NCBI RefSeq assembly: GCF_000519205.1
Contig: NZ_JAFB01000023.1
Span: 1-64,000, forward strand
From: Amycolatopsis taiwanensis DSM 45107
Lineage (GTDB): Bacteria > Actinomycetota > Actinomycetes > Mycobacteriales > Pseudonocardiaceae
Length of the DNA: 64,000 nt
Reading direction: 5' to 3'
Part shown: one piece after another, positions 8,134-16,826 of the stretch
Layout: each line of letters starts with the position of its first letter
Position numbering within the stretch: position 1 is the stretch's first letter
Program-made: the position numbers and the translations under genes
The notes under the pieces: generated by a model
Database searches by the model: none
Seen by the model: only the letters and a program-made list of their open reading frames with translations
Told to the model about the DNA's origin: nothing

Positions 8134-8143
8134 GAGCTTCCTC

Positions 8144-9808
8144 ATGTCCAAGTCCTATATCGTCTGTTCCGCGCTGTCCTTTTCCTGGCCGGACGGGACC
8201 GAAGTCTTCGCGGAGCTGAGCTTCACCGCCGGTGCCGGCCGCACCGGACTCGTCGCGCCCAACGGAGCGGGCAAGAGCACGCTCCTCAAGCTGATCGCGG
8301 GCGAACTCCAGCCGCAGCAAGGTTCCGTCACCGTCGACGGCGACCTCGGCTACCTGCCTCAGGCCCTGCCCTTGACCGGCGAGCTCACCGTGGCGGAGGT
8401 GCTGGAGATCGAGCCGGTCGTCCGGGCGCTGGCCGCGATCGAGTCCGGCGACGCCAGCGAGGAGCACTTCACGGTCGTCGGTTCGAACTGGGATATCGAA
8501 GAGCGGGCCCGTGCCCAGCTGGACCGGCTCGGACTCGGCGACGTCGCACTGGACCGGCCGCTGGCCACGCTCAGCGGCGGCCAGGTGGTCACCCTCGGCC
8601 TGGCCGCCCAGCTGCTCACGGAACCCGACGTGCTGCTCCTGGACGAGCCCACCAACAACCTGGACCGTGCCGCGCGGCGGCGCCTGCATTCCGTGCTGGG
8701 CGAGTGGAACGGCTGCCTGCTGCTGGTCAGTCACGACCGGGCTTTGCTCGACCGGATGGACCGCATCGCCGAACTCGACCACGGGGAGATCCGCTTCTAC
8801 GGCGGGAACTTCTCCGACTACGAGGCCGCGAAGGAAGCGGCGCGTGAGGTGGCCGAGAAGAACCTTCGCGGCGCGGAGCAGGATCTCAAGCGCGAGAAAC
8901 GAGAACTGCAGCAGGCCCGCGAGCGGGCCGCGCGCCGCGCGAGCACCGGCGCCCGCACCAACACCGACATACCCAGGATCATCCGTGGCGGGCTGAAGCG
9001 GCGCGCGCAGGAATCCGCGGGGAAGGCCAACGACATGCATTCCCAGCGTGTCGAAAGTGCCAAAGCCCGGCGCGACGAGGCGGACCGGGCGCTGCGCGAA
9101 GCCGACACGATCGCACTGTCCCTTCCGGACACCACCGTCCCGGTCGGCCGCACCGTCTTCCACGGCGAGCGGATGCAGGTGCGCTTCGGCGAAAGCGCGC
9201 TGTTCGCGGGGGACGGAGTGAGCCTGACGATCCGTGGCCCCGAGCGGATCGCGCTTACCGGCTCCAACGGCGCCGGTAAGTCCACCCTGCTGCGCATCGT
9301 CGGCGGCTTGCTCGAACCCAGCACTGGGGTCATGAACCGCGCCGACGGGCGTGTCGCTTACCTGTCGCAGCGGCTGGACCTGCTCGACCTCGACCGCAGC
9401 ACGGCGGAAAACCTGCGTGCGTTCGCGCCGCGACTGTCGCCTTCGGACACCATGAACCGGTTGGCCCGCTTCCTTTTCCGTGGCGAACGCGCCAACCTGC
9501 CGGTCGGGGTGCTCTCCGGTGGCGAGCGGCTGCGGGCGACGCTGCTGTGCGTCCTGTCGGCCGAGCCCGCACCGCACCTGCTGCTTCTCGACGAGCCCAG
9601 CAACAACCTCGACCTGGCCAGCCTCCGGCAACTGACCGATGCGCTCAACGCCTACCGTGGCGCGTTCATCGTGGTCAGCCACGACGAAGTGTTCTCGAGC
9701 GAGATCGGCGTGAACCGGTGGCTGAGCCTGAGCGAGGGCGAACTGGTCGAGACGGGACCGCCGGACGGACCGCGAACCGGTGGCCGGTTCTCCGGTGGGC
9801 CGTCGTGA
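8144..9808 (+). CDS. ABC-F family ATPase (ribosome protection/antibiotic resistance type)
   Basis: 554 residues, two ABC cassettes and no membrane segments. First cassette: Walker A APNGAGKST (about residues 39-47), signature LSGGQ, Walker B LLLDEPTNNLD. Second: TGSNGAGKST, signature LSGGE, LLLDEPSNNLD. Between them lies a charged coiled-coil linker of about 80 residues (EVAEKNLRGAEQDLKREKRE...), the ribosome-reaching arm of ABC-F proteins. Antibiotic-resistance ABC-Fs expel macrolides, lincosamides or similar drugs from the 50S subunit. The leader upstream, with short ORFs and a hairpin, supports a drug-inducible gene. Which drug class is not readable. Confidence 0.85.
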   Translation: MSKSYIVCSALSFSWPDGTEVFAELSFTAGAGRTGLVAPNGAGKSTLLKLIAGELQPQQGSVTVDGDLGYLPQALPLTGELTVAEVLEIEPVVRALAAIESGDASEEHFTVVGSNWDIEERARAQLDRLGLGDVALDRPLATLSGGQVVTLGLAAQLLTEPDVLLLDEPTNNLDRAARRRLHSVLGEWNGCLLLVSHDRALLDRMDRIAELDHGEIRFYGGNFSDYEAAKEAAREVAEKNLRGAEQDLKREKRELQQARERAARRASTGARTNTDIPRIIRGGLKRRAQESAGKANDMHSQRVESAKARRDEADRALREADTIALSLPDTTVPVGRTVFHGERMQVRFGESALFAGDGVSLTIRGPERIALTGSNGAGKSTLLRIVGGLLEPSTGVMNRADGRVAYLSQRLDLLDLDRSTAENLRAFAPRLSPSDTMNRLARFLFRGERANLPVGVLSGGERLRATLLCVLSAEPAPHLLLLDEPSNNLDLASLRQLTDALNAYRGAFIVVSHDEVFSSEIGVNRWLSLSEGELVETGPPDGPRTGGRFSGGPS

Positions 9809-9920
9809 CCACCCGAGATCAACATGTCCCGCGGCGTGGGACGGTCTGCGGCCCGCATGCCGGCCGTGCCATCATCACGGTGAGTTTCCATCGGACGTCC
9901 TTCCTCAGGAGCGAGTGTTC

Positions 9921-10067
9921 ATGACCCCGCGCACCCCCACGCCGATCGTGGACGCGCTCCGAGAAACACGTCCGGGAAACGCGCGACCGGCACCGTGCCT
10001 GGAAGCGACAGAGGTAGCGAGCGCGGTTCAAGCCCGCCGGCGTGTGAGACTTAGGAAGGATGCTTGA
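9921..10067 (+). CDS. Possible 48-aa upstream ORF coupled to metY
   Basis: The ORF starts at an ATG with AGGAG nine nt upstream and ends TGA overlapping the metY ATG (TGATG, 10065-10069), a coupling geometry. The product (MTPRTPTPIVDALRETRPGN...) resembles no protein I know. Its second half coincides with the dispersed repeat that also occurs twice at 24971-25114. Either a real regulatory uORF or a chance frame through a conserved RNA/DNA repeat. Confidence 0.35.
   Translation: MTPRTPTPIVDALRETRPGNARPAPCLEATEVASAVQARRRVRLRKDA
9981..10048 (+). repeat. Dispersed repeat, copy A (upstream of metY)
   Basis: GCGCGACCGGCACCG, then 23 variable nt, then GAGCGCGGTTCAAGCCCGCC and GGCGTGTGAG. The two blocks are the same 38 nt apart in copy C (25043). 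Copy A ends 19 nt before the metY start. The blocks are identical at both loci while the spacer differs, which argues for a functional element or a mobile repeat, not for coding conservation. Confidence 0.6.
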
Positions 10068-11374
10068 TGACGAGCACACCCGCTTCGTGGTCGTTCGAGA
10101 CCCGCCAGATCCATGCCGGGGCCCAGCCCGACCCGGCCACCGGCGCCCGGGCCACGCCGATCTACCAGACGACGTCCTATGTGTTCCGGGACACCCAGCA
10201 CGGCGCCGACCTGTTCAGCCTCGCCGAGCCGGGTCACATCTACACGCGGATCAACAACCCGACCCAGGACGTCCTCGAACAGCGGGTCGCCGCGATCGAA
10301 GGCGGGGTCGCCGCGGTCGCGTTCGCCTCGGGGCAGGCCGGGGTGACCGCCACGATCCTGAATCTCGCGGGCGCCGGCGACCACCTCGTCTCCAGTGCTT
10401 CGCTCTACGGCGGCACGTACAACCTGCTCCGCTACACGCTGCCGAAGCTGGGCATCGAGGTGTCGTTCGTCGACGATCCGGACGACCTTGACCAGTGGCG
10501 GGCCGCGGCCCGGCCGAACACCAAGCTGTTCTTCGGCGAATCGCTCGGCAATCCGCGGGCCAACGTGCTCGACATCGCGGCGGTCGCGGACCTGGCGCAC
10601 GAGGTCGGCGTGCCGCTCGTGGTGGACAACACCGTGCCGTCGCCCTACCTGCTGCGGCCGATCGAGCACGGCGCGGACATCGTCGTGCACTCGGCGACGA
10701 AGTACCTCGGCGGGCACGGCACGGCGGTCGCCGGCGTCGTGGTGGACGGTGGCACGTTCGACTTCGGCGCCCACCAGGAGCGGTTCCCGGACTTCTCCGA
10801 GCCGGACCCGAGCTACCACGGGCTCCGGTACTGGGAGGCACTCGGCCCGGGCGCGTTCGCGGCGAAGCTGCGGGTGCAACTGCTGCGCGACACCGGCGCC
10901 GCCATCGCTCCCTTGACGAGTTTCCTGGTGCTCCAAGGCATCGAGACGCTGTCGCTGCGGATGGAGCGGCACGTGGCCAACGCGCAGGCACTCGCGGAAT
11001 GGCTGGAATCCCGCGACGAGGTGGAGACGGTCTACTACGCGGGCCTGCCGTCGAGCCGCTGGTACGACGCGGCACGGAAGTACCTTCCGCGTGGTGCCGG
11101 CGCCGTGGTGTCGTTCGACCTGCACGGCGGCGTCGAAGCGGGCCGCGCGTTCGTGGACGGCACGGAGCTGTTCAGCCAGTTGGTTAACATCGGCGATGTG
11201 CGAAGCCTGATCGTCCACCCGGCCAGTACCACCCATGGGCAGCTCACCGCGGAGGAACAGATCGTCGCCGGGGTCACCCCGGGTCTCGTCCGGCTGTCGG
11301 TGGGCCTGGAAGGCATCGAAGATCTCAAGGCCGATCTGGAGGCCGGCTTCCGGGCGGCCAAGGACAAGGTGTGA
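10067..11374 (+). CDS. metY: O-acetylhomoserine sulfhydrylase (aminocarboxypropyltransferase)
   Basis: 435 residues. It makes L-homocysteine (or methionine) from O-acetyl-L-homoserine and sulfide (or methanethiol) with PLP. The N-terminus FETRQIHAGAQPDPATGAR with IYQTTSYVF is typical. The PLP lysine lies in SATKYLGGHG (about residue 210), and TRINNPTQDVLEQRVAAIEG is the Cys/Met-metabolism PLP-enzyme signature region. The ATG at 10067 is preferred over TTG at 10064 because it overlaps the upstream ORF stop. It overlaps metX by 4 nt, so the two form one unit for methionine synthesis. Confidence 0.93.
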   Translation: MTSTPASWSFETRQIHAGAQPDPATGARATPIYQTTSYVFRDTQHGADLFSLAEPGHIYTRINNPTQDVLEQRVAAIEGGVAAVAFASGQAGVTATILNLAGAGDHLVSSASLYGGTYNLLRYTLPKLGIEVSFVDDPDDLDQWRAAARPNTKLFFGESLGNPRANVLDIAAVADLAHEVGVPLVVDNTVPSPYLLRPIEHGADIVVHSATKYLGGHGTAVAGVVVDGGTFDFGAHQERFPDFSEPDPSYHGLRYWEALGPGAFAAKLRVQLLRDTGAAIAPLTSFLVLQGIETLSLRMERHVANAQALAEWLESRDEVETVYYAGLPSSRWYDAARKYLPRGAGAVVSFDLHGGVEAGRAFVDGTELFSQLVNIGDVRSLIVHPASTTHGQLTAEEQIVAGVTPGLVRLSVGLEGIEDLKADLEAGFRAAKDKV

Positions 11375-12513
11375 CCTCGCCGGGGGACGCTGTCCCTCCC
11401 GCCACCGGCGCCTGGCGGGAGGGGGATCCGCCCGGCCGGCGCCGGTGGTTCACCGCACCGGGCCGGTTCGCGCTGGAGCAGGGCGGGTCGCTGCCCGGCT
11501 ACCGGCTCGCCTACGAGACCTGGGGGAAACTCGCTCCCGATGGCTCCAACGCGGTGCTGGTCCTGCACGCGCTGACCGGCGACAGCCACGTCGCCGGGCC
11601 GGCGATGCCGGGACATCCGACCGCCGGCTGGTGGGACGACCTGGTCGGCCCCGGCCGGGCGCTCGATCCCGCGGAGGCGTTCATCGTGGCGCCGAACGCG
11701 CTCGGCGGCTGCCAGGGCAGCACGGGACCGGCTTCGCTCGCCCCGGACGGCGTGCCGTGGGGAAGCCGTTTCCCGACGGTGACGATCCGCGATCAGGTGG
11801 TGGCCGAGGCGGCGCTGGCCGACGAACTCGGCGTGCCGTCGTGGGCGCTCGTGCTCGGCGGGTCGATGGGCGGCATGCGGGCCCTGGAGTGGGCGGTGAC
11901 CTACCCGGCCCGGGTGCGCCGCCTGCTGCTGCTGGCCACGAACGCGGCGGCGAGCGCCGACCAGATCGCGTGGACGTCGGTGCAGATCGCCGCGATCCGC
12001 GCAGACGAGGGCTGGCGCGGCGGCGACTACTACGTGGCCGGCCCCGGCAGCGGCCCGCACCGCGGCCTCGGCGTGGCGCGGCGCATCGCGCACGCCACCT
12101 ACCGCAGCGCGACGGAGTTCGACGCGCGGTTCGGCCGTGCCGCACAACCGGGGGAGGACCCGTACGACGGCGGACGCTTCGCCGTCGAGTCCTACCTCGA
12201 CCACCACGCCGGCAAGCTCACCCGCCGCTTCGACGCCGGCAGCTACGTCGCGCTGTCCGAGGCGATGAACCTGCACGACGTCGGCCGCGGCCGGGGTGGC
12301 GTGGCACGCGCGCTGGCGCGGGTCACCGCGGCCACGATGGTCGCGGGCGTCGACACCGACCGCCTGTTCCCGCTGGAGCAACAGGCGGTGCTCGCGTCCG
12401 GAGTGCCCGGTGCCGGTGACGTGAGAGTGATCTCCTCGGCGAGCGGGCACGATGGCTTCCTGATCGAGACCGGGCAGGTCGGCAAGCTGATCACGGAGCT
12501 GCTCTCTCCGTGA
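11371..12513 (+). CDS. metX: Homoserine O-acetyltransferase
   Basis: 380 residues from a GTG that overlaps the metY stop (GTGA). It acetylates L-homoserine with acetyl-CoA and supplies the MetY substrate. It is an alpha/beta hydrolase fold: nucleophile elbow LGGSMGGMRALEW (Ser near residue 167), ALTGDSHVAGPA and the oxyanion region near NALGGCQGSTGP, and the catalytic His in SGHDGFLIE close to the C-terminus, all diagnostic for MetX. The order metY-metX is common in actinomycetes. Confidence 0.93.
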   Translation: MTSPGDAVPPATGAWREGDPPGRRRWFTAPGRFALEQGGSLPGYRLAYETWGKLAPDGSNAVLVLHALTGDSHVAGPAMPGHPTAGWWDDLVGPGRALDPAEAFIVAPNALGGCQGSTGPASLAPDGVPWGSRFPTVTIRDQVVAEAALADELGVPSWALVLGGSMGGMRALEWAVTYPARVRRLLLLATNAAASADQIAWTSVQIAAIRADEGWRGGDYYVAGPGSGPHRGLGVARRIAHATYRSATEFDARFGRAAQPGEDPYDGGRFAVESYLDHHAGKLTRRFDAGSYVALSEAMNLHDVGRGRGGVARALARVTAATMVAGVDTDRLFPLEQQAVLASGVPGAGDVRVISSASGHDGFLIETGQVGKLITELLSP

Positions 12514-12733
12514 AACACGGCGCATACCCGGCTTTGCCGCCACCGTGGGGAAAAGGTGGCAGCCGGCCGGCCACGTAGACCTCCTTGATCTGCCGCAGGT
12601 AACGCGTGATCTCGGTGACGCGCTTCATATCGCGTTGCCCGTTTCAGCGACTAGCATTCCCGAAGCGTCGCGTGCCGGTGGCGGACGGATCGCCAGGCAT
12701 GGAGGCGTCGGAGCGAAAGGTGGCATTGCCATC
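12514..12733 (-). other. Gap with a small unexplained minus-strand frame
   Basis: Between metX and the esterase. On the minus strand, 12628 downward reads MKRVTEITRYLRQIKEVYVA, then GRLPPFPHG, and stops after about 43 codons. The start looks like a real protein N-terminus, but there is no clear ribosome site and the rest looks random; possibly a gene remnant left by a rearrangement. Confidence 0.25.
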
Positions 12734-13510
12734 TTGCCAACTCAGGCAACAATTTCAGAACGCATCACGGTTTATCCGGCCGACGGCCGTTTCACCGGTC
12801 CCCGGCCATCGATACTCGTCCTCCCCGGCGGCCGTTATCGGGAACTTCCACCGCACGAGGGTGCGGGCTACGCCCGCTGGCTCTCCAGTATCGGGCTGCA
12901 CGCCTTCGTACTCGAATATCGGCTGCTGCCCGATCGGTTTCCCGCACCGTTGCAGGACGCCCGGGCCGGACTGGACTACATCAACAGCGGTGCCCACGGG
13001 CTCGAGACCGGCCGGGTCGGCGTCATCGGTTCCAGCGCCGGCGGGCACCTGGCGGGCCTTCTCATGACCGGTACGGTCCTGTCGATAGAGGACGGCGTTG
13101 CCGACCCGCCGCGTCCGGACTTCGCGATCCTGGCCTACGCCCTGGCCGACCTGGATCTGCTTCCACCGGAGGCGGTCGAAGGACTGCTGGGAGAGCTGAG
13201 TTCCATCAAGGACGAACTGTCGCCCGCCAAGCACGTGGACTCGACGGTGTGCCCGACGTTCGTGTGGGCGACCGCCCAGGACCCGCCGGGCCGCCCCAAC
13301 GCCCTGGAATGGGCACGAGTCCTCGCCGAAGCGGAGGTCCCGGTGGAACTCCACATCTACCCGCGCGGCGGGCACGGCATCGGTCTGGCCGACGGCGTCG
13401 AGTACGGCGGCCAGAGCCACATCTTCATCGCCCACAATGCTCACACGGCGACCTGGACGGACGCGTGCAAGGCGTGGCTGCACGAGGAAGGCGTCCTCGA
13501 ACCGCTTTAG
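12734..13510 (+). CDS. Alpha/beta hydrolase (BD-FAE/acetyl-esterase-like)
   Basis: About 258 residues if started at the TTG at 12734, which follows AAAGGTGG; the frame is open further upstream (from a GTG at 12545) but that part is not protein-like. Features: the oxyanion motif LVLPGGRYRELPPHEG, the nucleophile elbow GSSAGGHLAG and the catalytic His in YPRGGHGIGL. GxSAGGHLA is characteristic of small-ester and carbohydrate acetyl esterases of the BD-FAE group. No signal peptide, so a cytosolic esterase. The start is uncertain. It converges on the multicopper oxidase. Confidence 0.75.
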   Translation: MPTQATISERITVYPADGRFTGPRPSILVLPGGRYRELPPHEGAGYARWLSSIGLHAFVLEYRLLPDRFPAPLQDARAGLDYINSGAHGLETGRVGVIGSSAGGHLAGLLMTGTVLSIEDGVADPPRPDFAILAYALADLDLLPPEAVEGLLGELSSIKDELSPAKHVDSTVCPTFVWATAQDPPGRPNALEWARVLAEAEVPVELHIYPRGGHGIGLADGVEYGGQSHIFIAHNAHTATWTDACKAWLHEEGVLEPL

Positions 13511-13533
13511 CGGGTCCGAACTTCCGTGGGGCG

Positions 13534-15150
13534 TCAGGTGATTTCGAGGTTGGCCATCATGCCCATGTCTTCGTGTTCGGCGTTGTGACAGTGGAAGAGA
13601 TAGCGGCCGCGGTAGCCGTCGAAGCGGGTGATGATCTCCGCGGATTCCCCCGGCCGCAACGAGATGGTGTCCTTGAGGCCCGCATCGTGGGGCAGCGGCG
13701 GCCGGCCGCCGCGCGCGAGCACTGCGAAGCCGACCAGATGCAGGTGGACCGGATGGTGGACGTCGGCGACCAACCGCCAGACTTCGACATCGCCGAGCCG
13801 GACGGTGACATCGGAGCGGGCGGGGTCGAACGGTAGCCCGCCGATCAGCCAACCGTGTTCGCCGTGCATCTGCCCGGCGCGGAAGGAGAATTCGCGCACC
13901 CTGACGGCGTCCGACCGGTGCCAGGACGGCAGATCGTTCGAGAGGGTGCGTGGGATACGGCTGTCGTCGGTGGCGTTGCGTACGACCCGGAATGCCATCA
14001 CGTCGCGGGTACCCCCGGAACCCAGCCGGTTGACGACCCTGACGCGGCTGCCGATCGGGACACCCGAGAAGTCGACGATCACGTCGTAGCGTTCGGCCGG
14101 CGCGAGCGGCAGAAGTTGGTGGGTCACCGGCGTCGCGAGCAGTCCCTGGTCGGCGCCGATCTGGACGAGATCCAGCCGGCGTCCGTCGTCGGTGACCGCT
14201 TCGAGTTCGTAGTGGCGGGCGTTCGAGGCGTTCAGGATGCGCAACCGGTACCGGGCGGCGTCGACCTCGTGCACTGGCCACGGGGCGCCGTTGACCAGGA
14301 TCACGTCGCCGAGGACTCCGGCGAGATAGGGTTCGCGGACGCCCGGCCGCTCCCGCAGGGTGGGGTCGACGGAGGGATAGTCGAGGCCGCCGTCGGCGGC
14401 GAACGCCCGGTCCGCGATCGCGATGGGCAGTTCGCGCGGTCCCGCGGGCAGGCCGAGCGAGTCCTCGGCATCGTCGCGGATGATGTGCAGCCCGGCCAGG
14501 CCGCGCCAGATCGCGGGCGCGGTGAAGTCCATCCGGTGGTCGTGGTACCACAGCATCGTCGGCCGCTGGTCCAGCGGAAACGTGTAGTCCCGCGTCAGCT
14601 TGGTCAGCACCGCCCGCGGATCGTGCATGCCGTGCTCAGCGCCGTGGGCGCCGTGGGTGGCGTCCGGCCAGCTCCCGGGCAGGATGAGGTCGGTCGGGTA
14701 CCCGTCGGAATCCGCCGGGGTCCGGCCGCCGTGCAGGTGCACGGCGGTTGGCACGGGCAGCTCGTTGCGATGCGTCACGGTGATCGGCCGGCCGCGGCGC
14801 GACTCGATCGTCGGCCCCGGGAAGGTGCCCTCGTACGTCCACAGGGGCGTCCTGACACCGGGCAGGATCTCCGCACTCGCTTCGCGCTGGGTTATCTCGT
14901 AGTGGTCGACACCGCCCTTCGTGCTGACGGGCTTGAGCACGGCGGGAATCGGCAGCGGGACCTGGAAGGGCGGCGGTAGCGGCACGGCGCTGCGCAGTTC
15001 GGCGCCGGTGATCGGCGGGCGGCGGGACAGCGCGGCCGAGGCCGACAGCCCGGTGGCCGCCATCAGCCCGAGCGCCCCGCCGATGCCCAGAATCTGGCGC
15101 CTGGTCATGGCCCGGGCACGGCCGGATCGGTCGTCATGATCCTCACGCAT
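13534..15150 (-). CDS. Tat-exported multicopper oxidase (CotA/bilirubin-oxidase type)
   Basis: 538 residues with a twin-arginine signal (MTRRQILGIGGALGLMAATG) about 14 residues in. All four copper motif regions are present: VHLHGG, LWYHDHRMD, HPVHLHLVGF and HCHNAEHEDMGM, the last carrying the T1 Cys-His pair and an axial Met. The enzyme should oxidise phenolics, bilirubin-like compounds or metal ions and reduce O2 to water outside the membrane. The ATG at 15150 overlaps the stop of the upstream membrane gene, so the two are coupled and probably share a function in copper- or phenol-dependent oxidation. Confidence 0.92.
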   Translation of the reverse strand: MREDHDDRSGRARAMTRRQILGIGGALGLMAATGLSASAALSRRPPITGAELRSAVPLPPPFQVPLPIPAVLKPVSTKGGVDHYEITQREASAEILPGVRTPLWTYEGTFPGPTIESRRGRPITVTHRNELPVPTAVHLHGGRTPADSDGYPTDLILPGSWPDATHGAHGAEHGMHDPRAVLTKLTRDYTFPLDQRPTMLWYHDHRMDFTAPAIWRGLAGLHIIRDDAEDSLGLPAGPRELPIAIADRAFAADGGLDYPSVDPTLRERPGVREPYLAGVLGDVILVNGAPWPVHEVDAARYRLRILNASNARHYELEAVTDDGRRLDLVQIGADQGLLATPVTHQLLPLAPAERYDVIVDFSGVPIGSRVRVVNRLGSGGTRDVMAFRVVRNATDDSRIPRTLSNDLPSWHRSDAVRVREFSFRAGQMHGEHGWLIGGLPFDPARSDVTVRLGDVEVWRLVADVHHPVHLHLVGFAVLARGGRPPLPHDAGLKDTISLRPGESAEIITRFDGYRGRYLFHCHNAEHEDMGMMANLEIT

Positions 15151-15634
15151 CGCCGGCCTCCGGTCGGTGCGGGGCCGCCAGGGTCTGCACCTGCTTGCGC
15201 TGGGGTTGCGGTCGCCGTTGGAGGGGCCGCCACCACACGTCGATGAACTGCACGACGAGCGCGGCGATGGTGATCACTCCGAGCGGGAGATGTAGCCACA
15301 GTGCGCCCTCCAGGCCGGCGAAGTACTGCACCGTCTCGGCCGTCACCACGGCGAACGTGGCGAGGAAGACCCAGACCTGACGCAGCCGGACCCAGACCAC
15401 GATCGCCGCGATCAGCTGTATGTAGCCGATAGAGGTGACGACGTTGGCGCCGGCCGCATGCCAGCGCAAGCCGTCGTAGTCACCGCTCAGGAACACTCCG
15501 GCGAACACCGGCTGACCGAAGATCGCGACCACGTGCGCGCTGATGACGGCCCGCAGTACCCACCCACTGGGCCTCGTCCGATGCGCGGCCTCGGTTCGGG
15601 CCGGCATGGCCGCGGTGTCGGCCGCGGTAACCAT
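15143..15634 (-). CDS. Four-TM membrane protein coupled to the multicopper oxidase
   Basis: 163 residues with four hydrophobic segments: about 28-48, 62-83, 88-108 and 115-136. An Arg/Gln-rich C-terminal tail (WWRPLQRRPQPQRKQ) lies inside. Histidines and aromatics near the membrane faces (SAHVVAIFGQPVF, RWHAAGANV, LWLHLPLG) could bind haem or copper, but no named motif is certain. The overlap of 8 nt with the oxidase gene suggests joint translation. Divergent from the LysR gene. Confidence 0.7.
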   Translation of the reverse strand: MVTAADTAAMPARTEAAHRTRPSGWVLRAVISAHVVAIFGQPVFAGVFLSGDYDGLRWHAAGANVVTSIGYIQLIAAIVVWVRLRQVWVFLATFAVVTAETVQYFAGLEGALWLHLPLGVITIAALVVQFIDVWWRPLQRRPQPQRKQVQTLAAPHRPEAGDA

Positions 15635-15680
15635 GAGACTCCCCCTCGCTCTCTGTTCTCAATCCCGGAGCTATCACCCG

Positions 15681-15734
15681 ACGTTATGATTCGCGAGTTA
15701 TCTTGTCCAAGACGAATATTGCTATGACGTTATG
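15681..15734. promoter_or_regulatory. Direct repeats ACGTTATG in the LysR divergent region
   Basis: ACGTTATG occurs at 15681-15688 and 15727-15734, 46 nt apart, between the start of the membrane/oxidase operon and the LysR ATG at 15799. Nearby TTATC and AATATT make this the most AT-rich stretch locally. Likely binding sites for the divergent LysR protein; no perfect T-N11-A palindrome was confirmed. Confidence 0.35.
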
Positions 15735-15798
15735 CCTTGGGAGGTATGACGACAGTGCCGCCGCGGTCAAGGGCAGGTACGAAAACGAGGAGAGGGCC

Positions 15799-16698
15799 AT
15801 GGACCTGAACACGCTCAAGCAGTTCCTCGTGGTGGCGCGACTGGAACACCTCAGCCGTGCGGCCGACGAACTTCACGTCGCCCAGCCGTCGCTGAGCCGC
15901 ACCATCGCCCGGTTGGAAAGCGAACTCGGCACACCACTGTTCGATCGGTCCGGCAGGCTCCGGCTCAACGATGCCGGGAAACTCTTCCGCGGTTATGTCG
16001 AACGCGCCCTGGGTGAACTCGACGCGGGGCGACGAGCCGTCGCCGAGACCACCAGCGACGGTTTCGGCACCGTGAGACTGGCGTCGGAAACCTTTCTCGG
16101 CCTCACCGGACTGCTCGCGGCGTTCAAGCGAGCCCATCCCGCTGTCGAGGTCGAACTTCACCAAATGCCGGCCGAGGACATGGCCCGCCGCCTGCGAGCC
16201 CAGGACATCGACCTGTGTGTCGCCGCGCAGCCGATCCCCGCCGAGGGCTTGGCCGCGGTTCAACTGCTCGACGAGGCGGTATGGCTGGCCACGCCGCTCG
16301 ACCACCCGCTGGCTGGCCGTACTTCGGTGAGCGTCGACGAACTCGCCGACCAGCCCTTCATCACCACCCGCAAGGGAAACTGGCCACGCCGGCTGCTCGA
16401 TCGGCTCTTCGCCGCAAGAGACCTCACCCCGAAGATCGTGTGCGAAGGCGACGAACCCGCCGCCATCGCCGACCTGATCAGCACAGGACTCGGCGTCAGT
16501 CTCCTGCCCGCCATCGCCCGGCGCTTCGCCACGCAGATCCCCGTCGCCTGGATCGCCGTCGACAGCCCCGACTGCCGTCGCACGCTCACCCTGTTCTGGG
16601 GCGCCGACAGCCATCTCTCCACCGCCGCTCGCCTGATGCGCACCACGATCACCGGCTGGAACTGGAACAGCGGCGAATCTCGACAGAACGGCGGATGA
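15799..16698 (+). CDS. LysR-family transcriptional regulator
   Basis: 299 residues from the ATG at 15799 (GAGAGGG upstream); the frame is open earlier, but MDLNTLKQFLVVARLEHLSR is the canonical LysR start. Helix-turn-helix: LSRAADELHVAQPSLSRTIA (about residues 17-36), with FDRSGRLRLNDAGK after it. The C-terminal periplasmic-binding-like effector domain spans about 90-290. It is divergent from the multicopper oxidase operon, the usual place for its target. Effector unknown. Confidence 0.9.
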   Translation: MDLNTLKQFLVVARLEHLSRAADELHVAQPSLSRTIARLESELGTPLFDRSGRLRLNDAGKLFRGYVERALGELDAGRRAVAETTSDGFGTVRLASETFLGLTGLLAAFKRAHPAVEVELHQMPAEDMARRLRAQDIDLCVAAQPIPAEGLAAVQLLDEAVWLATPLDHPLAGRTSVSVDELADQPFITTRKGNWPRRLLDRLFAARDLTPKIVCEGDEPAAIADLISTGLGVSLLPAIARRFATQIPVAWIAVDSPDCRRTLTLFWGADSHLSTAARLMRTTITGWNWNSGESRQNGG

Positions 16699-16826
16699 TC
16701 AGCCTGCTGTCTGGACCAAAGCCGCTGTGCCCTGACATTTCAGGCGGCTGCGTCGTCGGACTCTTGGGAACCACCCGACCGTCGCCAGGAGAGCCGGTTG
16801 CGGTCATAGTTTGAACGGAGGATGCG

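Noticed and set aside
7943-9682. 579-codon minus-strand frame across the ABC-F gene
   Set aside because: No recognisable motif; the plus strand carries both ABC cassettes.
10028-12543. Long minus-strand frames across metY and metX
   Set aside because: Antisense shadows in high-GC DNA; metY and metX are unambiguous.
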